Made by a program: the position numbers and the translations under genes
Origin: an uncultured Flavobacteriales bacterium
GTDB taxonomy: Bacteria > Bacteroidota > Bacteroidia > Flavobacteriales > Crocinitomicaceae
Assembly (NCBI GenBank): GCA_946480085.1
Contig: CAMLHZ010000005.1
Span: forward strand, 62,001 to 126,000
Direction: 5' to 3'
DNA: 64,000 nucleotides
The notes under the pieces: generated by a model
What the model saw: the letters and a program-made list of their open reading frames with translations, nothing else
Databases searched by the model: none
Told to the model about the DNA's origin: nothing
In this document: positions 24,933 through 33,092 of the stretch, in pieces
Layout of the letters: each line of letters starts with the position of its first letter
How positions within the stretch are numbered: the stretch's first letter is position 1

Positions 24933-27517
24933 AATATGTTTTAAGAGCAGAACTACTGCAACAGCATTCTCATCATTCAATTGGTGGAAAAGCAAGAAAC
25001 CTTGCAGAATTATCAAATCTCGGATTGAATGTCCCAAAATGGATTGTGCTTTCACAACAAACACTAATGGCATTTTCAGATGAGAAAGGAAAATTGACAC
25101 TTCCTGCTGAGTTGTTAGATGAAGTTTGTTCTCATTTTTTAGATACAGATTTTCTTGCAGTTCGCTCATCTGCTTTGGATGAAGACGGTGGCGACTTTTC
25201 GTTTGCCGGATTGTTTGAAACAAAGTTGTTCGTCCGAAAAGACAATTTGGAAGAGCAGATTCAGGAAGTATGGATGTCATCTTTTGCTGAACGTGTTCAA
25301 TCGTATCGCCAAAACAACGGATTGAAACACTTGACCGGGTTGGGAATTATCGTTCAGGTAATGATTCCGTCAGAAAGTTCGGGCGTTGCATTTGGAATCA
25401 ATCCGGTAACCGGGAATAGAAAACAACAATTGATAAGTGCTGTTTTTGGTTTGGGAGAAGGCTTGGTTTCCGGAGAATTTGATGCAGATAATTACTTTGT
25501 TGATTCAGAAATCCATGCCAAAATTGCTAATAAAACACACTTGTTTCAATTTAATGTAACTGGTCAATCAGGTATTGTGAAAGAAGAGCTTCCGGAAAAA
25601 AAGAGAGCTAAACAAGTGCTTTACAAAGAACAAATTTTGGAAGTTCAAAAATTGGTCAAAAAGTTGGGTAATCATTTCCATAAACCACAAGATATTGAGT
25701 TTGCATTTTACAATCGTAAACTTTACTTGCTCCAATCTCGTCCAATTACCTCACTTGGAAAAGTGGCAGATAAGAATGATTCTTATGTTCTTTGGGACAA
25801 TAGCAATATCATCGAATCCTATCCAGGAGTAACAACGCCTTTGACTTTTTCGTTCATCAGTAAATCGTATGAAGGAGCTTACCGTTTGTTCTGCGAATAC
25901 CTCGGTGTCGACAAAAAAGTGGTTGAAGAAAACAATGCTGTCTTCGAAAACACACTTGGATTGATCAATGGTCGGGTTTATTATAACCTGAAAACCTGGT
26001 ATTTGATGCTTGCGATGCTTCCTGGTTATAGTATTAATGCACGATTCATGGAGAAAATGATGGGAGTGAAGGAGCGTTTTGATGTTCCTCAGTCTTACAT
26101 TATTTCGAAAGGTCAGGCATGGTGGCGAATTGTGAAAATGGTATTCAAAATGGGGTCTCGCTATTATTCACTTCCGCGTAAACGAAGAGAATTTGAAGTT
26201 TTATTGAATGCTACAATTGCGAAATACAAAGCCAACGATTTCAATGAGAAAAGTGCGAATGAACTGTTACAGATGTATATCGACTTCGAAAAGACTTTGC
26301 TGAATGAATGGAAAGCACCATTACTGAATGATTTCTTCGCAATGATCTGGTTCGGACGATTGCAAAGTACCTGTGAAAAGAAATTGAAGAGTTCCAATCC
26401 GAACATTCATAACGATTTACTGTGTGGAAGTGCCGATATTATTTCAACACAACCTATTCACAGAACAATTGCGCTGGCTTCAGAGATTTCGAAATCACCA
26501 GAATTGAAAGAAATGTTCCTGAATATGCCCTCACAACAAATTTGGAAGGAACTAAGATTGTCGAGCGTAGTCGAGACAACACGAATTCATTCTGAAATTG
26601 TACGTTACGTCGCTGATTTTGGTGAACGCTGCATTGGAGAGTTAAAGCTGGAAACCATTTCTTATACTCAAGATCCAACCTTGTTTATCGATATTTTGAA
26701 AACCTATGTTCAAAACGACATTACGATAAACAAACGTTCAGGGAACACCGAAGAAGAAATCCGTTCCAAGGCAGAAGCAGAAGTAAATAAGCTGCTGAGA
26801 GGTAAATTCTACAAGAAATACAAGTTCAATAAAACACTTCGAAAGGCGAGGGAATTGGTTTCGTCGCGTGAAAACCTGCGTTATGAACGGACGCGCGCAT
26901 TCGGAATTGTACGTGAGTTGTTTTCTGCAATGGGAATACGATTTTACGCTGAAGGAATTTTGGATAACGACAGAGATATTTTCTACCTGACAAAAGAAGA
27001 AATTACGCAATATATTCAAGGGAGAGCCGTGACTCAGGACTTGAAGAAGTTAGTTGAATTGAGAAAAATCGAATTCGCAGCTTACGAAGAAATGGAAGTT
27101 CCATCTGAACGTTTTGCCAGTTATGGTCCGGTTTATCACGCAAACGACTTCTTTAGTTCAGATAAAATGGAAGCTCTCGAAGGTGATTTGAAAGGAATTG
27201 GCTGCTGTCCCGGAAGAGTTACGGCCCGAGTTCAAGTGGTGAAGAATCCAAAAGACATTGCTTCCTTGAACGGTTCCATTCTGGTAACGTCCAGTACAGA
27301 TCCGGGCTGGGTGACATTATTTCCGAGTGCTTCTGCAATTATTGTGGAACGTGGAAGCTTATTGAGCCATTCGGCAATTGTATCCAGAGAAATGGGAATT
27401 CCTTGTATTGTTGGTGTTACAGGTTTGTTGAGAACACTGAAGACAGGTGATATCGTGGAGATGGATGGGAGTACTGGGGTGATTAAGTTGCTTGAAAGTG
27501 ATAGAGAAACTGAATAA
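24929..27517 (+). CDS. PEP-synthase-like dikinase of the rifampin-phosphotransferase type
   Basis: This encodes 862 residues from the ATG at 24929 (ATGA overlap). The N-terminal PPDK-type ATP-grasp domain (about 8-290) shows SIGGKARNLAELSNLGL, the FLAVRSSALDEDGG loop and a closing LLQSRPITSL. A long middle region (about 300-770) has no recognised fold. The C-terminal phosphohistidine domain has GSLLSHSAIVSREMGIPCIV with His814. The PEP-binding TIM barrel of true PEP synthase is missing, as in rifampin phosphotransferase. The enzyme probably transfers the beta-phosphate of ATP to an organic hydroxyl, yielding AMP and phosphate; the substrate is unknown. Bases 26558-26579 carry a repeat-like palindrome within the gene. 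Confidence 0.8.
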   Translation: MKYVLRAELLQQHSHHSIGGKARNLAELSNLGLNVPKWIVLSQQTLMAFSDEKGKLTLPAELLDEVCSHFLDTDFLAVRSSALDEDGGDFSFAGLFETKLFVRKDNLEEQIQEVWMSSFAERVQSYRQNNGLKHLTGLGIIVQVMIPSESSGVAFGINPVTGNRKQQLISAVFGLGEGLVSGEFDADNYFVDSEIHAKIANKTHLFQFNVTGQSGIVKEELPEKKRAKQVLYKEQILEVQKLVKKLGNHFHKPQDIEFAFYNRKLYLLQSRPITSLGKVADKNDSYVLWDNSNIIESYPGVTTPLTFSFISKSYEGAYRLFCEYLGVDKKVVEENNAVFENTLGLINGRVYYNLKTWYLMLAMLPGYSINARFMEKMMGVKERFDVPQSYIISKGQAWWRIVKMVFKMGSRYYSLPRKRREFEVLLNATIAKYKANDFNEKSANELLQMYIDFEKTLLNEWKAPLLNDFFAMIWFGRLQSTCEKKLKSSNPNIHNDLLCGSADIISTQPIHRTIALASEISKSPELKEMFLNMPSQQIWKELRLSSVVETTRIHSEIVRYVADFGERCIGELKLETISYTQDPTLFIDILKTYVQNDITINKRSGNTEEEIRSKAEAEVNKLLRGKFYKKYKFNKTLRKARELVSSRENLRYERTRAFGIVRELFSAMGIRFYAEGILDNDRDIFYLTKEEITQYIQGRAVTQDLKKLVELRKIEFAAYEEMEVPSERFASYGPVYHANDFFSSDKMEALEGDLKGIGCCPGRVTARVQVVKNPKDIASLNGSILVTSSTDPGWVTLFPSASAIIVERGSLLSHSAIVSREMGIPCIVGVTGLLRTLKTGDIVEMDGSTGVIKLLESDRETE

Positions 27518-27560
27518 TGTTAAATGTCAAAATGTTAAATGAATTAAACAGGTCAAAATC

Positions 27561-28649
27561 ATGGACAAGTTAACAGACAAAGTTTCCTTCGAAATGATTC
27601 GTTATGCGAATTGTTGGGAAGATGCTGATGTGCTTCTGAAAGGTCTTAATCCGGAAGAGAATAAGCGGTTTTTGTCCATTGCCTCAGCTGGTGATAACAG
27701 TTTTTCGTTGTTGATCTCCAATCCGGAAGTAGTGGTGGCTGTTGATGTCAACCAGATTCAGTTGTATTTGGTAGAATTAAAGCGTGAAGCCATTCGGCAT
27801 TTGGAATACGAAGAATTACTGGCCTTTTTGGGTTTCAAACATTCGGAAAGTAGAATTAGAACGTATAATAAAATCCGTCAGCACTTGCGGGATAAAACGA
27901 AGTTGTATTGGGATGAACATCAGGAACAACTGTCGAATGGAATTATCCATGAGGGAAAGTTTGAACGCTATTTTCAGACATTTGCGAATAAGGTTCTAGG
28001 CTGGATTCATACTAAAAAACGTGTTTCAGAATTGCTGGCAGAAAAATCGAAAGAAGAACAGGAGAAATATTACGATAAGAGCTGGAACAATTGGCGCTGG
28101 CGATTCATGTTCAAACTGTTTTTCAGTAAAACCATTATGGGACGTTACGGTCGTGATCCTGAATTCTTAAAGCAAGTAGATGTTCACGTAGGAAGAACGA
28201 TTTACAATAAAGCAGCAACTCATTTACGAAGCGTGGGTGCGCAAAGAAATTTCATTCTGAATTATAATCTTACAGGCGATTTTGGCAATTTACTTCCTCA
28301 TTACCTTGAGCCACAGAACTATGTTTTGGTAAAAGAAAATCTGGATAAATTACACGTTTTTCAAGGCTATGCAGAAGAAGCAATTGCCCAATACGGAAAG
28401 TTTGATTACATGAATCTGTCCAACATTTTTGAATACATGTCACCTGAAGTATTCGAGAACGTGTCGAAAGGCTTGATCAACGGCTTGAATTCCGGAGGAA
28501 AACTGGCATATTGGAATTTAATGGTGACACGTTCCATTGCTCAACAATTTCCAGATGAGATTACCAATCAAGGAGCTTTATCAAAAGAATTAACAGCTAT
28601 CGATAAAGGATTTTTTTACCAACAATTTCATTTAGATCAAAAGATATGA
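27561..28649 (+). CDS. BtaA-like DUF3419 protein (SAM-dependent 3-amino-3-carboxypropyl transferase family)
   Basis: This encodes 362 soluble residues. The N-terminus has the family motif RYANCWED (14-21), an SAM-binding loop ASAGDNSFSLL (41-51) and the acidic VAVDVNQIQ (59-67). BtaA moves the 3-amino-3-carboxypropyl group of SAM to diacylglycerol, the first step of betaine-lipid synthesis. No partner N-methyltransferase (BtaB) is present here, so the product may be a homoserine-type lipid or something else. It lies 43 bases after the dikinase, the largest gap in the run, with the words TGTTAAATGTCAAAATGTTAAATG between. The stop overlaps the next start (ATGA). Confidence 0.8.
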   Translation: MDKLTDKVSFEMIRYANCWEDADVLLKGLNPEENKRFLSIASAGDNSFSLLISNPEVVVAVDVNQIQLYLVELKREAIRHLEYEELLAFLGFKHSESRIRTYNKIRQHLRDKTKLYWDEHQEQLSNGIIHEGKFERYFQTFANKVLGWIHTKKRVSELLAEKSKEEQEKYYDKSWNNWRWRFMFKLFFSKTIMGRYGRDPEFLKQVDVHVGRTIYNKAATHLRSVGAQRNFILNYNLTGDFGNLLPHYLEPQNYVLVKENLDKLHVFQGYAEEAIAQYGKFDYMNLSNIFEYMSPEVFENVSKGLINGLNSGGKLAYWNLMVTRSIAQQFPDEITNQGALSKELTAIDKGFFYQQFHLDQKI

Positions 28650-29317
28650 TTACCGATTTACTGCCCATTTCATGGCTTTCCGCCTGTTTTTTAGGATTGT
28701 TCGGACTGAGTGAGTTTATTCACAGAACAACTTCCTCAAAAGTCGAGAACACACGGAAATTAGTCCATTTTGGAACTGGTGTCTTGACATTGATGTTTCC
28801 TGTTTTTTTAACGAGCTCCTGGTCGGTTTTGATACTCTGTGCCTCTTTTGCCGTTATTTTACTCTTCAGTTTAAAGTACAAATTCCTGCCTTCGATCAAT
28901 GCTATCGATCGGGAATCACATGGAAGTATCTTATATCCGGTTGCAGTCTATTCTTGTTTTCTGTTGTATCAATATCAGGATAATGATCTCATGTTCTTTT
29001 ACGCTCCAATTTTGATTTTAGCAATTTCAGACCCAATGGCAGCATTGTTTGGTAAACGCTGGCCAAGAGGGAAGTTCACAATCGGAAAAGACACGAAAAC
29101 GATTATGGGATGTTCAGCATTTCTAATAAGCGCTTTTCTTGTTTTGGTTGGACTTTCTATCTTATTCAGCAATGAACTTTCATTTGATTCCTGTTATCAG
29201 TTATTGCTGGTGTCGCTGGGAGCAACTTTTGTTGAAGCCATGAGTGGAAGAGGCGTAGATAACCTGACCATTCCGCTTTCGGTTGTTTTATTACTGAGTT
29301 TATTTGCCTCGTTATGA
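28646..29317 (+). CDS. Phytol/dolichol-kinase-like (VTE5/SEC59 type) membrane protein
   Basis: This encodes 223 residues with six or seven membrane helices. It shows features of CTP-dependent polyprenol kinases: KLVHFGTGVLTL near the start, SDPMAALFGKRWPRGKFTIG and KTIMGCSAF in the middle, and VEAMSGRGVDNLTIPLS at the end. Members phosphorylate phytol, dolichol or related alcohols with CTP. Coupled by four-base overlaps on both sides. The substrate is inferred to be a lipid alcohol handled by the operon. Confidence 0.8.
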   Translation: MITDLLPISWLSACFLGLFGLSEFIHRTTSSKVENTRKLVHFGTGVLTLMFPVFLTSSWSVLILCASFAVILLFSLKYKFLPSINAIDRESHGSILYPVAVYSCFLLYQYQDNDLMFFYAPILILAISDPMAALFGKRWPRGKFTIGKDTKTIMGCSAFLISAFLVLVGLSILFSNELSFDSCYQLLLVSLGATFVEAMSGRGVDNLTIPLSVVLLLSLFASL

Positions 29318-30321
29318 GTTTAGAGATACATGAATTACTGCCTTCCAGTAAGCGTTTCGGAATGTTTTCTGAAGTAAAAAACGCTGTTTACGAAGAGAAT
29401 TCGTTGGGCAGATTGCAATCCGACGATTTGAACATGGAGTTTCTGGTTTCCTGTTTCGTTGTCACAGAAAATGGTATTCCTGTTGGTCGTTTAGCCTTGT
29501 ATAACAATCCTGAATTGGTCTGGAAAGACAAAAAAGCTTCCTGTATTGGGAATTTCGAGTGCATTGATAAGTTGGAAGTTGCTCAAATGCTTACCGATGA
29601 AGTAGAGATTTGGGCCAGATCGTATGGATTTAAGTTTATTCTTGGTCCAATGAATGGCTCAACCTGGGATAACTATCGTTTTAGTACCCACCATAATCAT
29701 CCGCTTTTCCTTTCGGAGCCTTTCCATCCATTGTATTACAATGATTTGTTCAATAAATTGAGATTTGAAGTCATTTTGAATTACCAAAGCAGAATTGAAC
29801 GAGGCATCACTACCCAAAATAACAGAGTAGCAGATAAAATTCACGATTCTGCCGTAGATGATATTCTGGTTCGAGAGTTTGATGTTTCCAGATTGAATGA
29901 AGAATTGGAAAAACTCTTTCCCCTAGTGAAAGCTGCTTTTGAACGAAATAAGCTTTATACTTCGATTTCCTGGGAAACATTTTACAAGAAGTATGCTGGG
30001 GTGATTAAGCAATTGGGAACCCGATATGTTTTATTGGCTGAACGAAACAACGAGTTAATTGCTTTCGTCTTCGCTTTTCAGAATCATTTGGAAAAGGGCA
30101 AAAAACAAATCGTTTACAAGACAGTAGCGAGGAAATATGGAAAAGAAAATGCGGGAGTTGGTCACGTAATTGCCCTCGAAGTAATGAAGCGAGCGGTTGA
30201 AGATGGAATGGAGGATGCTATTCATGCATTTATGATCTATGATGCAACTTCAACTGATATTTCTGCAAACTTCAACTCTCAGCCATATAAGGAATACGTA
30301 CTTTATGCAAAGGAACTATGA
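29314..30321 (+). CDS. GNAT-fold acyltransferase-like protein
   Basis: This encodes 335 soluble residues. Two halves resemble GNAT units. The first (about 45-150) has PVGRLALYNNP, ASCIGNFECID and a SYGFKFILGPMNGSTWDNYRF stretch typical of a Bacteroidota family; the second (about 180-335) has ELIAFVFAFQNH and GVGHVIALEVMKRA. It is likely to transfer an acyl group from a CoA or carrier thioester to an amine or hydroxyl. It is translationally coupled (ATGA) to the kinase before it and to the acyl-adenylate ligase after it, which could supply the acyl donor. The substrate is unknown. Confidence 0.7.
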   Translation: MSLEIHELLPSSKRFGMFSEVKNAVYEENSLGRLQSDDLNMEFLVSCFVVTENGIPVGRLALYNNPELVWKDKKASCIGNFECIDKLEVAQMLTDEVEIWARSYGFKFILGPMNGSTWDNYRFSTHHNHPLFLSEPFHPLYYNDLFNKLRFEVILNYQSRIERGITTQNNRVADKIHDSAVDDILVREFDVSRLNEELEKLFPLVKAAFERNKLYTSISWETFYKKYAGVIKQLGTRYVLLAERNNELIAFVFAFQNHLEKGKKQIVYKTVARKYGKENAGVGHVIALEVMKRAVEDGMEDAIHAFMIYDATSTDISANFNSQPYKEYVLYAKEL

Positions 30322-31835
30322 ATAGAGTAAATGTCACCGATTTGTTCTTTTTTCACGCAGAGAAATCGCCCGATAGATGTGCTATTGTGGATGGAAAAGC
30401 GCGCATTTCTTATGGAGAATTAGCAACTGAAGTAAAAGCGACAGCGGCTTATTTTCAATCGAAAGGAATAGTAAAAGGCGACAGAGTGCTTGTTTTCGTT
30501 CCAATGGGAATTGATCTTTACCGAACCGTTCTTGCGCTTTTTGATATTGGAGCAACGGTTGTTTTTCTGGACGAATGGGTGAGTAGAGAACGATTGGATG
30601 TTTGTTGTCGATTGGCCAATTGCAAAGCTTGGATAGGTGGTTGGAAGGTGAAAGTGATTTCTATCATCTCAAAAGAATTGAGGAACACTCCGGTAAAATT
30701 GGGATTGAGCTATAAAAAGGAGAGCTCATATTCCAAAACGGAAACATCAGAAAATGATCTTGCTTTAATCACGTTTACAACTGGAAGTACTGGGATTCCG
30801 AAAGCGGCTATTCGCACGCATGCACATTTGAAAAGTCAGTTTGAGGCTTTGATCGAGAAAATTCAACCTGAGGAAGCAGAGGTGGATATGCCCGTTCTGC
30901 CAATCGTACTGTTGATTAATCTTGGAGCCGGTTGCACATCAGTGATTGCCCCGTTTAAGGCAAAGAAAGCTCAGAAAATGAAGCCTGAATTAATGGTGAA
31001 ACTGATGCTGGATGAAAAAGTAAATCGATTGGTTTCGTCTCCGTATTTCGCTATTCGCATAGCTGAGTACTGCATGAAGAATCAGATTTCCCTTCCAAAC
31101 TTGATGAAAGTGTTTACTGGTGGGGCTCCTGTTTTTCCTGATGAAGCGGAATTATTGAAAAGGGGATTCGAAAAGGCTCAAGTGATGGTAGTTTATGGTT
31201 CAACGGAAGCCGAACCTATCAGTGCGATTTCAGCCGATTTATTGCAAACGGAACATCTAGAAAAAAAGAATGGGCTGTGTGTTGGAAGTGTGCATCGAAC
31301 CACAGAATTACTGATTCTTCCGATCATGGAACAGAATATTTCAGTGAACTCATCATTAGAACTTGAGGGAATGCAATTGCCAACTGGGGTAATAGGAGAA
31401 ATCTGCGTTGCAGGAGATCATGTGCTTTCAGATTATCTTGACAACGAAGAAGCTGTCCTTCGAAACAAGATTAAAGTGGAAGGAAAGTGCTGGCATAGAA
31501 CTGGAGATAGTGGTTTTGTCGGAGAAGATGGTCTATTGTATTTGACTGGTCGTGCTGCAAATTTATTTGAAGTGAAAGGTGAGCTTTGCTCACCATTTAT
31601 TCTTGAGTATAAACTTAAACAAATGAATGAAATAGATGTTGGTACAATTCTGAAAATAAATGATTTAGTTGTTTTGTTTGTTGCGTTTACAGCGCCTGTT
31701 TCCAATCCTGATTTTTTAAAGGAGAAGTTTTCTTTTGTTGATGAAATTGTGGTAGGTGAATTGCCGAAAGATCCGCGCCATTTCTCGAAGATTGATTATG
31801 GGAAGTTGAAGGCGGATTATTTGAAGAAAATCTGA
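30318..31835 (+). CDS. AMP-dependent acyl-adenylate ligase (OleC-like branch)
   Basis: This encodes 505 residues. The ATP-binding motif FTTGSTGIPKA (153-163), the adenine motif YGSTEAEPIS, the RTGDSGFVGEDGLLYLTGR hinge segment and a C-terminal lysine region (FSKIDYGKL) are intact. The TGGAPVFP stretch and the GLCVGSVHRTTELLILPI segment recall the OleC beta-lactone synthetase/long-chain ligase branch of the family, by memory rather than alignment. It activates a carboxylic acid as an acyl-AMP, then forms a thioester or another product. It is the last gene of the run. No terminator hairpin is clear after it. Confidence 0.8.
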   Translation: MNRVNVTDLFFFHAEKSPDRCAIVDGKARISYGELATEVKATAAYFQSKGIVKGDRVLVFVPMGIDLYRTVLALFDIGATVVFLDEWVSRERLDVCCRLANCKAWIGGWKVKVISIISKELRNTPVKLGLSYKKESSYSKTETSENDLALITFTTGSTGIPKAAIRTHAHLKSQFEALIEKIQPEEAEVDMPVLPIVLLINLGAGCTSVIAPFKAKKAQKMKPELMVKLMLDEKVNRLVSSPYFAIRIAEYCMKNQISLPNLMKVFTGGAPVFPDEAELLKRGFEKAQVMVVYGSTEAEPISAISADLLQTEHLEKKNGLCVGSVHRTTELLILPIMEQNISVNSSLELEGMQLPTGVIGEICVAGDHVLSDYLDNEEAVLRNKIKVEGKCWHRTGDSGFVGEDGLLYLTGRAANLFEVKGELCSPFILEYKLKQMNEIDVGTILKINDLVVLFVAFTAPVSNPDFLKEKFSFVDEIVVGELPKDPRHFSKIDYGKLKADYLKKI

Positions 31836-32209
31836 CTTTGATGAAGATCTAAATTGACTAATAATCCAATTACTAAATTAGCGAGTAACTAAATTGGGTT
31901 ACAACTGACTAACTGAAATCATAGCGTTAACCAAATCTACTCATTACTAAATTTGCTAATCGACTAATTACCTAATTTGGTTACTACCCCAATAAAATCT
32001 AGTTAATGAAGTTTTGTCATCGAGCCTGCCTGTTGGCAGACAGGTCACGTCCCATGAATGAAAATAGGAAAGATATCCTCTTTTCTCTGTTCCTCTTTTG
32101 GTCTCCCACTTACCACTTTCTGCTAATAGCTATTGTTCACACTTTTGTTAGTAATCTTTCTTAACACGGTACGTAAACCTCGATATAATTGGTAATTTTA
32201 ACTTCTGGT
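31836..32209. other. Non-coding spacer after the lipid operon
   Basis: About 150 bases (31850-32000) consist of strings of words such as TTACTAAATT, CGACTAATTACC and AATTTGGTTACT, a degenerate repeat. This is followed by a small palindromic element at 32025-32044 and then plain AT-rich sequence. No coding frame or RNA gene is evident. Confidence 0.5.
32025..32044. repeat. Short palindromic REP-like element
   Basis: CCTGCCTGTTGGCAGACAGG is a near-palindrome. Its reverse complement matches the element at 58525-58549 (CCTGTCTG ... ACAGGCAGG) except in the loop. The two copies identify a small interspersed repeat. Confidence 0.6.
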
Positions 32210-32240
32210 TTTCGAATTAGTATTTCGTAGACTATTTTTG
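32210..32240 (+). promoter_or_regulatory. Probable promoter of the phosphosulfolactate synthase gene
   Basis: TTTC (32210-32213), a 19-base spacer and TATTTTTG (32233-32240) fit the Bacteroidota consensus with one change in the -33 box. The leader would be about 26 bases. Confidence 0.5.
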
Positions 32241-32271
32241 ACGATTAAAACTCAATTTATAGACAAACATT

Positions 32272-33090
32272 ATGTCATTGAATTTTACACTTCCATATAT
32301 CCCTGAGAGAACGACACAACCGCGTACTAACGGTGTTACGATGATGATGGACAAGGGATTAGGATTAACGGAAGCTAAGAACTTTGTTGAAGCTTCTGGT
32401 CATTTAACCGATATTGTCAAATTCGGATTTGGAACTGCTTTCGTTACTGCCGATTTGGAAAAGAAGTTGGATTTATACCGTGAAGCCAATCTTCGTCCAT
32501 ACTTTGGTGGAACCTTATTCGAAGCGTTTCATGCACGTGGCAAGTTCGAAGATTACCTACGTCTACTTGATAAATATAAAATGGATTTGGCAGAGATTTC
32601 TGACGGATCTATCATTATCAATCACGATGAGAAATTAGAGCTGATTGCGCGTTTGGCAAAGGAAAGAACTGTGCTTTCTGAAGTTGGTTCTAAGGATTCA
32701 GGAATTTTGATCAGCCCAAACCGTTGGATCAAGATGATGAGTTCTGAATTGGAAGCTGGATCCTGGAAAGTTATTGCTGAAGGTCGAGAGGCTGGAAACG
32801 TTGGTGTTTTCCGTCCAAACGGAACAGCGCATACCATGTTGATCAACAAGATCATTGCTCACGTAAAGCCAGAAGATATTTTGTGGGAAGCTCCACAAAA
32901 AAATCAACAAGTTTGGTTCGTTAAATTGTTCGGAGCTAACGTAAACCTTGGAAATATCGCTCCAAACGAAGTTATTCCATTGGAATGTCTGCGTTTAGGT
33001 TTACGAGGCGATACATTCTTCGAATTCTTGCCTTCAGATTACGCAGAGCGCTTGAAGCAAGTAGATTCTGACGAGCCCGAAGAGGATTAA
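32272..33090 (+). CDS. comA: Phosphosulfolactate synthase (ComA family)
   Basis: This encodes 272 soluble residues over the full length of the family. It opens with LPYIPERTTQPRTNGVTMMMDKGLG; further family segments are DIVKFGFGTAFV, PYFGGTLFEAF, DLAEISDGSI, VLSEVGSKDSG, IAEGREAGNVGVF and LGLRGDTFFEF. ComA joins sulfite to phosphoenolpyruvate to give (R)-phosphosulfolactate, the first step of coenzyme M synthesis in methanogens. No ComB or ComC is here. In Bacteroidota the product could feed sulfolactate or cysteate for sulfonolipids; that link is inference. The next gene starts 3 bases after the stop. Confidence 0.85.
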   Translation: MSLNFTLPYIPERTTQPRTNGVTMMMDKGLGLTEAKNFVEASGHLTDIVKFGFGTAFVTADLEKKLDLYREANLRPYFGGTLFEAFHARGKFEDYLRLLDKYKMDLAEISDGSIIINHDEKLELIARLAKERTVLSEVGSKDSGILISPNRWIKMMSSELEAGSWKVIAEGREAGNVGVFRPNGTAHTMLINKIIAHVKPEDILWEAPQKNQQVWFVKLFGANVNLGNIAPNEVIPLECLRLGLRGDTFFEFLPSDYAERLKQVDSDEPEED

Positions 33091-33092
33091 AT

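Noticed and set aside
21385..31835. Interpretation as an archaeal-type ether lipid or classical mevalonate cluster
   Set aside because: No geranylgeranylglyceryl-phosphate synthase, HMG-CoA synthase or mevalonate kinase is seen, so neither name is supported.
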